This document shows positions 1-7,916 of a DNA stretch of 64,000 nucleotides, in pieces (positions within the stretch are counted from its first letter, which is position 1; every line of letters begins with the position of its first letter). The DNA is taken from contig NZ_NCQY01000030.1 in NCBI RefSeq assembly GCF_002894645.1, positions 404,325 through 468,324 on the forward strand. The letters are read 5' to 3'. This stretch comes from Salinibacter altiplanensis (GTDB lineage Bacteria > Bacteroidota > Rhodothermia > Rhodothermales > Salinibacteraceae). The notes below the pieces were generated by a model, which did no database searches, was not told the DNA's origin, and saw nothing but the letters and a program-made list of their open reading frames with translations. The position numbers were made by a program, and so were the translations under genes.

Positions 1-642
1 CTCGTCGAACTGCACGGCCTCGCAGCCCGCGTCGGCCAGCTCCTGCAGCACCTCGGCGTATACCGGAAGCAGGTCGTCGAGCAGGTCGAGCGCATCGAGG
101 TCCTCCGCCTGGGTCTTGCCGAGCAACAAGAACGACACCGGCCCGATCACGACGGGGCGCGTCTCCACGCCCTGCGCTTTTGCCTCCTCGTATTCGTCAA
201 TCGCCTTGGTCGACGACAGCGAGAAGCTCGTGTCCCGCGAAAACTCAGGGACGATGTAGTGGTAATTCGTGTCGAACCACTTCGTCATCTCCATCGCCTG
301 CACGCCCGACTCTTCGCCCTCCAGGTCCTTCTCCTGCAGGCCGCGCGCCATGGCGAAGTACGTGTCGAGGTCGACCGTGTCGCCGTCCCACGGAAAGCGC
401 TCGGGCACGGCGCCGACCATGGCGCAGGCATCGAGCACCTGGTCGTAGTACGAGAAGTCGTTGGAAGGCACGACGTCGAGCCCCAGCTCCTGCTGCGTGG
501 CCCAGTGCGATTCGCGGAGGGCCCGGGCCGAGTCGCGGAGCTCGTCTTTCGTGAGATCGCCCTTCCAGTACCCTTCTACGGCCCGCTTCAGCTCGCGGTG
601 GGCACCGATCCGGGGAAAGCCAAGGTTGGTTGCCGTCGCCAT
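1..642 (-). CDS. metE: Cobalamin-independent methionine synthase, N-terminal part (cut by window edge)
   Basis: The first 214 codons read MATATNLGFPRIGAHRELK and then continue with the conserved layout of the MetE N-terminal domain: NLGFPRIG near residue 6, a YW pair near residue 26, FSYYDQVLD near residue 70, and a KWFDTNYHYIVPEF block near residue 130 that helps form the folate/homocysteine site. MetE transfers a methyl group from 5-methyltetrahydropteroyl-polyglutamate to homocysteine in the cytosol without B12. The catalytic zinc-binding C-terminal half lies outside the window. The ATG at 642 is chosen because the conserved NLGFPRIG block follows it at once. The gene diverges from the aminotransferase gene that starts at 834. 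Confidence 0.93.
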   Translation of the reverse strand, partial: MATATNLGFPRIGAHRELKRAVEGYWKGDLTKDELRDSARALRESHWATQQELGLDVVPSNDFSYYDQVLDACAMVGAVPERFPWDGDTVDLDTYFAMARGLQEKDLEGEESGVQAMEMTKWFDTNYHYIVPEFSRDTSFSLSSTKAIDEYEEAKAQGVETRPVVIGPVSFLLLGKTQAEDLDALDLLDDLLPVYAEVLQELADAGCEAVQFDE

Positions 643-833
643 GGACGTCGGGGAGGTCGGTTGTTGGGGAGATGAGAGCTACAAGATGTACGGGCGTCCT
701 CACAATTGTTACCACAGTTCTCCTCATTTTCCAGAACCTCCACAATCGGTCCCGAAAGGGCGCTCACGCGAACGGGCGAAGAGAGCGCCCGTACGGAGGA
801 CATGTCATTGCCTTGCTCAGCATTCCTAGGGGT
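643..833. promoter_or_regulatory. Divergent intergenic region between metE and the aminotransferase, with a hairpin
   Basis: This 191-base stretch must hold the promoters for both divergent genes. It contains a perfect 8-base inverted repeat, gggcgctc (758-765) and gagcgccc (783-790), with a 17-base loop. An alternative nested pairing is also possible. I could not match it to a SAM or cobalamin riboswitch consensus. It could be a methionine-responsive operator or leader structure, or simply a GC-rich hairpin. Confidence 0.35.
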
Positions 834-2009
834 ATGGACCTCGACCGCCTCCGCGCCGAGACGCCCGGCACCGACCACGTTCTGCACTTCAACAACGCCG
901 GGGCGGCCCTGCCCCCACAGCCTGTCCTCGACGCACAGGTCACGCACCTGGAACGGGAAGCGACCATCGGGGGGTACGAAACAGCGGCCGAGGCCGAGGG
1001 ACAGCTCCACCGTACGTACGACGCCATCGCCCGGATGCTGGGATGCGGGACCCACGAGGTGGCCCTTGTGGAAAACGCGACCCGCGCCTGGGACATGGCC
1101 TTCTACGGCCTCTCCTTCGGGCCCGGCGACCGCATTCTTACCTCCCCGTCCGCCTACGCGAGCAACCACATCGCCTGCCTCCAGGTGGCCGAGCAAACAG
1201 GCGCCACCGTAGAGGTGCTTCCCCACGACCAGGACGGACAGGTAGACGTGGAGGCGCTCCGGACACGGATGGGCGACGACGTCGCGTTGATCGCACTCAC
1301 GCACGTCCCCACCAACGGTGGACTCGTCAATCCGGCCCGGGCGGTCGGTGCGGTGGCGGACGACGCGGGCGTGCCCTTCCTGCTCGACGCGTGCCAGTCC
1401 GCCGGTCAGATGCCGCTGCCGGTCGACGAGATCGGCTGCACCATGCTCTCGGCCACGGGGCGCAAATACCTGCGGGGGCCGCGGGGCACCGGCTTCCTGT
1501 ACGTGCGGGACGACTGGATCGAGCGCATCGAGCCGCCCCTCTTGGACCTCCACGCCGCCACCTGGACCGCCCCCGACGACTACGAAATTCACGCGGACGC
1601 CCGCCGGTTCGAGACCTGGGAAGGCCACATCGCCGGGCAGGTGGCCCTCGGGGTGGCCGTCGACTACGCCCTCGACCGGGGACTGGAACCCATTTTCGAC
1701 CGCAACCAGCACCTCGCCCAGGCCCTGCGTGCCGGACTCTCCGATGTGCCCGGCGTCACGGTCCACGACCAGGGACGCGTCCGCTGCGGCATCGCTACGT
1801 TCAGCACGCGGCAGACGGACGCCTCGGCACTCCAGGCCGCACTCCGAACACAAGACATCAACACCTCGGTCTCTCCCCCCAGTTCCACCCGGCTCGACGC
1901 CGAGGCACGCGCCCTGCCCGACCTTGTCCGGGCGTCGGTCCACTACTACAATACCGAGGCCGAGATTGACCGCTTCGTGGCGGCCCTCCGTTCGGCTCTG
2001 AACCAATGA
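834..2009 (+). CDS. Class V aminotransferase (PLP-dependent, cysteine desulfurase-like fold)
   Basis: A 391-residue fold-type I PLP enzyme. Visible landmarks are FNNAGAALPP at residue 19, an Asp in LLDACQSAGQ that would pair with the pyridine nitrogen, and SATGRKYLRGPRGTGFLYV, whose Lys is the expected Schiff-base residue. The arrangement resembles the isopenicillin N epimerase/cysteine desulfurase branch. I see no clear cysteine-loop that would make it an IscS or SufS enzyme, so the substrate is unknown. The ATG at 834 follows AGGGG closely and puts the conserved N-terminus in place. The frame is open further upstream, but that translation does not look like protein. It diverges from metE, and sulfur amino acid metabolism is a possible but unproven link. 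Confidence 0.85.
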   Translation: MDLDRLRAETPGTDHVLHFNNAGAALPPQPVLDAQVTHLEREATIGGYETAAEAEGQLHRTYDAIARMLGCGTHEVALVENATRAWDMAFYGLSFGPGDRILTSPSAYASNHIACLQVAEQTGATVEVLPHDQDGQVDVEALRTRMGDDVALIALTHVPTNGGLVNPARAVGAVADDAGVPFLLDACQSAGQMPLPVDEIGCTMLSATGRKYLRGPRGTGFLYVRDDWIERIEPPLLDLHAATWTAPDDYEIHADARRFETWEGHIAGQVALGVAVDYALDRGLEPIFDRNQHLAQALRAGLSDVPGVTVHDQGRVRCGIATFSTRQTDASALQAALRTQDINTSVSPPSSTRLDAEARALPDLVRASVHYYNTEAEIDRFVAALRSALNQ

Positions 2010-2160
2010 TGGAGGCGAGGAACGGCCCCGCGCCGTCCTTGAAGACCCAGCGAGACCGGCCTGCATCCCTGCGACACGAGAATCATTTCGGGGGGTGCTC
2101 GCTACGTAGGCATCGGCCGGTTCCCTCAACAACTTCCGAACATACCCAGCGACACAACCG

Positions 2161-3114
2161 ATGCAGTCCATCTCGTTCGCGAACGGCGACGAAATGCCCA
2201 TGGTTGGCCTCGGCACCTGGAAGTCTCCCCCGGGCGAGGTCTACAAGGCCGTCAAAACGGCCCTGGAGGCCGGCTACCGCCACGTCGACTGCGCCCCCAT
2301 CTACAAAAATGAACACGAGGTGGGGAACGCCCTGCGCGACTCGTTCGACGCGGGGACAGCGAGCCGCGAGGATGTGTGGGTCACCTCGAAGCTGTGGAAC
2401 GACAACCACCACCCGGACAACGTCCGGCCCGCCCTCGAGCAGACGCTCGACGACCTGCAGCTCGACGCGCTCGACCTGTACCTCATCCACTGGCCGGTGG
2501 CCCTAACCCACGGGGTCGATTTTCCCGAGTCCCCCGACGACTTCGTGTCGCCCGAGGAGGTGCCCCTGACCGACACCTGGGCCGCGATGGAGGCCCTTAA
2601 GGAGGACGGCCTCGTTCGCCACATCGGGGTCTCGAACTTCAGCGTGCCAACGCTCCAGCTGATTCTGGACGAGGGCGAGGTCCGACCGGAGATGAATCAG
2701 GTGGAGATGCACCCTTACCTCCCGCAGCCCGACCTGGTCTCGTTCGCGAAGTCACAAAACATCCCCATCACCGCCTACTCCCCACTCGGCTCCGGGGACC
2801 GTCCCGACGCCATGAAGGCCGACGACGAGCCGACGCTCATGGCAAATCCCACGATCAACGAGATCGCGGATGCCCACGGCGTGTCTCCCGCCCATGTGCT
2901 TCTCCAGTGGGGCCTGAACCGGGGCACAGCGGTCATTCCGAAGTCGACGACCCCGGCTCACATCGAGGACAACCTGGCCGCCGCGGACCTCGACCTGTCC
3001 ACGGACGAGCTCCAGACCATCGACACCCTCGACCAGAATTATCGCTATCTCGCGGGGGCCGCCTGGACGATGGAGGGCAGTCCGTACACACAGGCCGACC
3101 TCTGGGGCGAGTAG
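2161..3114 (+). CDS. Aldo/keto reductase
   Basis: A 317-residue TIM-barrel NAD(P)H-dependent oxidoreductase reducing aldehydes or ketones in the cytosol. The full catalytic tetrad is visible: Asp43 and Tyr48 in GYRHVDCAPIYKNE, Lys77 in VTSKLWN, and His110 in YLIHWPV. The family signature GVSNFS is near residue 157, and IPKSTTP, which contacts the 2'-phosphate of NADPH, is near residue 260. Length is normal for the family. It lies about 150 bases after the aminotransferase on the same strand, so cotranscription is possible. The physiological substrate cannot be read from the sequence. Confidence 0.93.
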   Translation: MQSISFANGDEMPMVGLGTWKSPPGEVYKAVKTALEAGYRHVDCAPIYKNEHEVGNALRDSFDAGTASREDVWVTSKLWNDNHHPDNVRPALEQTLDDLQLDALDLYLIHWPVALTHGVDFPESPDDFVSPEEVPLTDTWAAMEALKEDGLVRHIGVSNFSVPTLQLILDEGEVRPEMNQVEMHPYLPQPDLVSFAKSQNIPITAYSPLGSGDRPDAMKADDEPTLMANPTINEIADAHGVSPAHVLLQWGLNRGTAVIPKSTTPAHIEDNLAAADLDLSTDELQTIDTLDQNYRYLAGAAWTMEGSPYTQADLWGE

Positions 3115-3198
3115 CACGCCCCGCTGGTGCAGCAGTAGCGAACGCATGCATCTCGCCTCCCGCCGTCCCCACTGGATCTGTCTTTCGACCGGTCCGAG

Positions 3199-3711
3199 AT
3201 GTCTTCCTCCTCTCTCTTCGACTTCTCGTCCGCTACGCCCGACGATCCGGACGAATGGCGGAGTGTCGACGACCCGGTGATGGGCGGCGTCTCCGAGAGT
3301 ACGTTCGTTGCGGGCGAGGGCCACGCCGTCTTCACCGGCACCGTATCGCTCGATCACGGCGGGGGCTTTGCCTCAGTACGAGCGCCGGACCGCACCTACG
3401 ACCTGAGCGACCATGAGGGTGTCCACCTGCGCCTCCGGGGCGATGACAAGCACTACTGGTTCACGGCGTATACCGAGGCGGCCCGTTCGGTCAGCTACCG
3501 GGCCTCTCTTGCTCCCCCCACGGAGTGGACGACCCGTACGGTGCCCTTCGACACCCTGACCCCGTACCGTCGCGGCACGAAGGTCCCAGACGCCCCCTCG
3601 TTCGCCCCCGCCCAGATCCGGACGATTGGGGTTTTGATCGCCGACGAGCAAGCGGGCCCGTTTCGGCTGGAGGTGGCCTGGATTCGCGCCGGCCTCCGCT
3701 CCACTTCCTAG
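3199..3711 (+). CDS. CIA30-family (complex I intermediate-associated protein 30-like) protein
   Basis: A 170-residue protein with the CIA30/NDUFAF1-like beta-sandwich pattern: an early WRSVDDPVMGGVSES block (the DxVMGG signature of the family), then LRLRGDD and YWFTAY strands, and a terminal run ending FRLEVAWIRA. Mitochondrial CIA30 helps assemble respiratory complex I. Bacterial members are mostly uncharacterised, and carbohydrate-binding-like roles have been suggested from the fold. No signal peptide is visible, so it should be cytosolic. It follows the aldo/keto reductase by 84 bases. Annotation to family is secure; function is not. Confidence 0.85.
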   Translation: MSSSSLFDFSSATPDDPDEWRSVDDPVMGGVSESTFVAGEGHAVFTGTVSLDHGGGFASVRAPDRTYDLSDHEGVHLRLRGDDKHYWFTAYTEAARSVSYRASLAPPTEWTTRTVPFDTLTPYRRGTKVPDAPSFAPAQIRTIGVLIADEQAGPFRLEVAWIRAGLRSTS

Positions 3712-3893
3712 CCCCCACCGTCGGCCCTGTCCCTGCCTCCGTTCGTGCCTGTCAAGAACGGCACGACGGCTTTGCTCAGAGGGACATGCCCTCCTGTCTT
3801 TGCACAAAAAAGATCGGGACCCCGTGTCGATTTTGCCTCGCCCCTCCTAGATTGCTACGCGGTTCGATGGACTGAGGTACAATTTCTTCTCCT

Positions 3894-4553
3894 ATGGAAA
3901 GCGCCCCCGCCAACGCGCACGACGCCCCAAAGCACGTGGCCATTTCTGGCAACATTGGCGCCGGGAAAACGGCCCTTACGGAAGTGCTTGGGGACTACTA
4001 CGGGTGGGAAACGGTCTTTGAACAGGTCGACGACAACCCGTACCTCACCGATTTTTACAACGACATGCGTCGGTGGTCCTTCAACCTGCAGGTCTTCTTC
4101 TTGTCCAAGCGGTTCGAACAGCTGCAGCGGATTGAGGAAAGCGAGACCTCCGTCGTGCAGGACCGCTCCATCTACGAAGACGCGCACATTTTTGCCCGGA
4201 ACCTTTACGAGATGGGCCACATGAGCGCCCGGGACTACGACAACTACACGGACCTGTTCACCATCATGACGTCGTACCTCCAGCCGCCGTCGCTGCTCAT
4301 TTACCTTCGGGCGTCGGTGCCCACCCTCGTGAACCACATTCAGCAGCGGGGACGTGAGTTCGAGTCGACCATCCGCATCGACTACCTGGAGCGCCTACAG
4401 GGGCACTACGAGGAGTGGATCGACCACTACGACCGTGGGCCCAAGCTCATCATCGACGTGGACGAGCTCGACTTCGTGGGAGAAGAAGACGACCGACGGA
4501 TGGTGTTGAATCAAATTGAGAGCCGGCTCTTCGGTCTCTTTCCGGACGAGTGA
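3894..4553 (+). CDS. Deoxynucleoside kinase (dNK family)
   Basis: A 219-residue P-loop kinase that phosphorylates deoxynucleosides for salvage. The Walker A loop GNIGAGKT spans residues 19-26. The family DRS motif is at residues 90-92 within DRSIYEDAHIF, and the base-binding region carries FNLQVFFLSKRF near residue 63. The lid Arg region (RGREFESTIRIDYLERL) is near residue 150. Length and motifs match bacterial deoxyadenosine/deoxyguanosine kinases, but base preference cannot be fixed by eye. It starts a co-directional run with the outer-membrane genes downstream (38-base gap). The upstream 180 bases contain A/T-rich patches that could hold its promoter. Confidence 0.92.
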   Translation: MESAPANAHDAPKHVAISGNIGAGKTALTEVLGDYYGWETVFEQVDDNPYLTDFYNDMRRWSFNLQVFFLSKRFEQLQRIEESETSVVQDRSIYEDAHIFARNLYEMGHMSARDYDNYTDLFTIMTSYLQPPSLLIYLRASVPTLVNHIQQRGREFESTIRIDYLERLQGHYEEWIDHYDRGPKLIIDVDELDFVGEEDDRRMVLNQIESRLFGLFPDE

Positions 4554-4591
4554 CGGCGCCCGGTCGCCCTTACTCCTGACGCGCAGCGGAC

Positions 4592-6697
4592 ATGCCTTCT
4601 GCCCTCCGGTCATTTTTACGCCTGCTGTTCGGCCTTCTCCTCGTCGGGGGCGTAGGGCTGGGAAGCGCGTTGATGGCGGCCCGGTTCGCGCATGCACAGG
4701 CAGACACGACCGCCGCCCCGGACACGCTCCAGCGTCCTTCTGCCGCCGCCCCCGGCCGCTCCTCGTCCGACACGAGCACGGCACGCCAGGAATCGTTTCG
4801 TCCCCTGTCCCCCTCTTCCCCGTACGGCCGAGCCCACTCCGACTCCCTACCCGGTCGACGGCCGCACGTGAGCGTCGAAATGATGCTGGCCGAGCAGCCG
4901 GGTAGCTTCCTCTACGACCTCGGGGAGTACGGGTGGCCCCACGGCTGGAGTCCCCGGGGCCTCGCTCCCCACCGGGTGCATCTCTGGTCAGGAGGCCTCC
5001 CGGTTGACGACCCCCTCACGGGCCGTGCCCGGTTTGAGCTCCTGCCGCCCTCGTTTTTGACCCCGCCGCGCACCGGCCTCGATCCCGGCGGAGGGGCCGT
5101 CGGCGTGCACACGGCGTGGCGGACCTACGCCCCCAAGCGCCCGGTCACCGAGCTGCGGTATCGGTTTGACCGGGACGGGCTTCACGCGATCGAGGTGGGC
5201 CATTCCCAAAAACGCCGCCTCGACCTCTTCGGGCCGCCCGGGGTGCTCCATCTGACCTTCGGGTACGGCGGCCGAAAGGCCGACGGCATCTACAACGGCA
5301 GCGCCCTGCGTACCGAGCGGCGCATCTGGGGCCGCCTTCGGTACTTGATGAACGACTGGGCCTTCGAAGTGTCGGACCGTTCGACGCTCTCCCGCATCGG
5401 GGCACACGGCGGGGCCGTCCAGAGCTCCGGCCCCTCGATCTACGCACTTCCCCTTGCCGCCTCCAATGTCCGCCGGCCGAACGACCGACGCAAAACGGTC
5501 CGCAATGACCTGACGGCCCGCCTGCAAGGGCCCCTCGTGCCGGGGCTGTCCCGCCCGATGGACGTGTCGGCCCGCTGGACCTCCCACACCTTCGACTTCC
5601 GCTCCACAGGGGGCGACGCCGACACGACCTGGACCGTCCCGGTCACCGCGGGGCACATCCGGGCTCGGCAGTCGCTACGGGTCGGCGCTCATCACCTCAC
5701 GGGAAGCATTCGCGGCTCCCTCTGGAGGATCGGGGACACCAACCTGCCGACGCTCGACGGACGCCGGGGCGCCGCCCACGTCCTCCTTCGCGACTCCCTC
5801 CGCCTGGGGCGTTCTGATGTGACGCTCAACGTGGGCGGCCACCTCACGTCTCAGCAACGCTACCCGTCCGTCACAGCCCGCCTCCAGCGCCCAGTCGGGC
5901 CCATACAACTATTTGCCTCGGTGACGGCCACTGGGCAACGGGGCGCGTGGATCGAAGACGACGGATTCGCCTCGCACGTCCAGCCCCTGGCCGGGGAGCG
6001 CGGCGGGGGTGCCGACCGTGTGCTGGAAGGGACGATCGGGGGACGCGCCCAGTTCGGCCCCTTTAGCGTCGAGGGAACGGGGTTTGCCCATCGGATTCAA
6101 AACGCCGTCGACCTATACGCCGTGACGCCGGAGGACGCCGCGGCCACAACGATCACCAATGACGTGGCTGCTCGCCAAACGTCTGCTCCTGTCCAGCGGG
6201 TGGGCGCCACCGCTTCGCTTGGATGGCGCAAGGACGCCCAGCGGGGTCTGTACGCCACCGGCCACGGCACACTTCTACAGACGCTGGACCCCGACGCGTC
6301 GCCCCTCCACGCCCGCCTCGCCAACACCCTGCCAGAGGCATTCGGCCGGGCACGGCTGGGGGCACGGTTCGTGCTGTTCGACGACTTGATGACAGATCTC
6401 TACGTGCAGGGCCGGGGGTGGGGCGCCCTGAACAGCCGATGGTTTCATCCGCCTACGGGGCGCCTCGTGGTGCCCCCTCGCACCTCCTCTCTTCCCAAAA
6501 CCTCGAGGGGCAGCATCGGCCCGAGTGGCACCGTCGACCTTCGGGCCGAGGTCCAATTTCGCAGTGCGACCCTCTTTTTCACGTTTCAAAACGTGCAGGC
6601 CGGCACCCAGCTGCAGCCAGGGACTTTCGTAACGCCCGTTTACCCCCTTCCGCCCCAGCAATTTCGATTCGGCGTCTTCTGGCCCATTTTCAACTGA
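4592..6697 (+). CDS. Outer-membrane beta-barrel protein with TonB-plug-like N-terminal domain
   Basis: A 701-residue secreted protein. Residues 1-37 form a signal peptide (Arg near the start, a Leu/Val/Gly-rich core, cleavage near AHAQA). After a Ser/Pro/Thr-rich linker, residues about 90-150 resemble a receptor plug (LLAEQPGSFLYDLGEYG, then HRVHLWSGGLPVDDP). The rest alternates polar and hydrophobic residues as in transmembrane strands and ends with an aromatic-rich segment (FRFGVFWPIFN). No TonB box is obvious. It is best described as a putative porin or TonB-dependent-receptor relative. Its place just before the YihY, TamA and TamB genes suggests a cell-envelope role. Confidence 0.7.
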   Translation: MPSALRSFLRLLFGLLLVGGVGLGSALMAARFAHAQADTTAAPDTLQRPSAAAPGRSSSDTSTARQESFRPLSPSSPYGRAHSDSLPGRRPHVSVEMMLAEQPGSFLYDLGEYGWPHGWSPRGLAPHRVHLWSGGLPVDDPLTGRARFELLPPSFLTPPRTGLDPGGGAVGVHTAWRTYAPKRPVTELRYRFDRDGLHAIEVGHSQKRRLDLFGPPGVLHLTFGYGGRKADGIYNGSALRTERRIWGRLRYLMNDWAFEVSDRSTLSRIGAHGGAVQSSGPSIYALPLAASNVRRPNDRRKTVRNDLTARLQGPLVPGLSRPMDVSARWTSHTFDFRSTGGDADTTWTVPVTAGHIRARQSLRVGAHHLTGSIRGSLWRIGDTNLPTLDGRRGAAHVLLRDSLRLGRSDVTLNVGGHLTSQQRYPSVTARLQRPVGPIQLFASVTATGQRGAWIEDDGFASHVQPLAGERGGGADRVLEGTIGGRAQFGPFSVEGTGFAHRIQNAVDLYAVTPEDAAATTITNDVAARQTSAPVQRVGATASLGWRKDAQRGLYATGHGTLLQTLDPDASPLHARLANTLPEAFGRARLGARFVLFDDLMTDLYVQGRGWGALNSRWFHPPTGRLVVPPRTSSLPKTSRGSIGPSGTVDLRAEVQFRSATLFFTFQNVQAGTQLQPGTFVTPVYPLPPQQFRFGVFWPIFN

Positions 6698-6811
6698 GTC
6701 CTCGCCCCGAGCACCGCCCAGAACGCGCAGGAGGAATCACGACCGCAAACCGCCAGGTATAATCAGGCCCTTTGGAGTTGCTCCGTATCCCCTGTCTCCT
6801 TTCTCAACCAC

Positions 6812-7876
6812 ATGCCCTCCTGGTTCGACCTTCCGGCGGCTCTGCGAGGGACCTTGTCGTCCGTCTGGACCGGCACAATGTACTACGCCGTCGGGTTGTA
6901 CCTGGAGCTGTCCGAGAAAAACGTCTTTTTGTGGGCCCAAGCCATTGCCTTCAAGGTCCTGGTCACGATCGTCCCCATCGTGATTCTTGCCACCGGCATC
7001 GCCGGACGGGTGCTGCAGGGAAAAGACGCGTTCACGGCCGTGACACGGTTTATTCGGGAGCTCCTCCCGGGCAGCCAGAGTCAGCGGCTCATCGACTTCT
7101 TGACCCAGCTTCAGGACGCCAGCGCAACGATCGTGGGGATTGGGGGCGTAGGTCTGTTTCTGTCGGCCATGTCCCTTTTTATTACCCTGCGAATCGCGGT
7201 CAGCAACGCCTTTGAGCAGGACTGGCACCAGGAGCGATCCCTCCTTCGGGGCTATCTGTTCGATGTCCGGATGGTTGTCCAGGTCGGAATTCTCTTCCTT
7301 TTGAGCGTGGGGCTCTCCGTGTCGCTTCCGTCGTTTGTGAGTGAGGTGATCATCGGGCAGCTGCTGGGCCCCGAGCAGTGGGTGCAGTGGCTGTGGGGAC
7401 GCGCCATCTGGATGACGGGCCTTCTGCTTCCGCTCCTGCTGACGACCGCCATGTTCTTCCAGCTCTACTACCTGGTGCCCCAGCCCTGCCCCCGAAAGCG
7501 CAGTGCCCTCGCGGGCGCCGTCCTCGCCGCAGTGCTTTGGGAATCGGCCAAACAGGCCTTCACGTTCTACGCGACCTACGTCGGCTATGGGACCGGCACC
7601 GAGGCGCTGGGCAGCACGTTTGGCCTCATCGTTGCGTTTGTCTTCTGGGTGTACTTTTCCGGCGTCGTCCTGATGATCGGGGCCGTCGTGGCCTCCCTTC
7701 AGGAGCACCGGCACGTGACCGCCGGGGAGCTGCCGGGGGCAGAGTTGCCGTCTCAGTTGGGCGTGTCGTTTCCGGGCGGAACCGGAGGAGAAGACGCCCA
7801 GGAACCGACGGGGCGATCTGGCCTTTCTGTTCCGCCGGCCCGCCCCTCCCAGTCAGGCCCCCAGTCGTCCTCGTAG
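6812..7876 (+). CDS. YihY/BrkB-family integral membrane protein
   Basis: A 354-residue polytopic inner-membrane protein. The N-terminus has LSEKNVFLWAQAIAFKVL, matching the family's conserved region ahead of the first helix (residues about 30-60), followed by TM segments near 120-150, 155-180, 205-230, 240-260 and 265-285, with LAGAVLAAVLWESAKQAF and the late GLIVAFVFWVYFSGVVLMIG block typical of YihY. The last 60 residues are a soluble Gly/Glu/Pro/Ser-rich tail. The family was once called ribonuclease BN, which is no longer accepted; its biochemical function is uncertain. It lies 40 bases before the Omp85 gene. Confidence 0.88.
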   Translation: MPSWFDLPAALRGTLSSVWTGTMYYAVGLYLELSEKNVFLWAQAIAFKVLVTIVPIVILATGIAGRVLQGKDAFTAVTRFIRELLPGSQSQRLIDFLTQLQDASATIVGIGGVGLFLSAMSLFITLRIAVSNAFEQDWHQERSLLRGYLFDVRMVVQVGILFLLSVGLSVSLPSFVSEVIIGQLLGPEQWVQWLWGRAIWMTGLLLPLLLTTAMFFQLYYLVPQPCPRKRSALAGAVLAAVLWESAKQAFTFYATYVGYGTGTEALGSTFGLIVAFVFWVYFSGVVLMIGAVVASLQEHRHVTAGELPGAELPSQLGVSFPGGTGGEDAQEPTGRSGLSVPPARPSQSGPQSSS

Positions 7877-7916
7877 GCCCCCAGACCGCCGTCCCTCTCC
7901 CAACCGATCGCTTCAT

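Noticed and set aside
588-2216. A 542-codon open frame on the minus strand opposite the aminotransferase gene
   Set aside because: Its translation is rich in Arg, Gly and Val and has no family match, while the plus strand holds a complete PLP enzyme with all landmarks. Long antisense frames are common in high-GC DNA.
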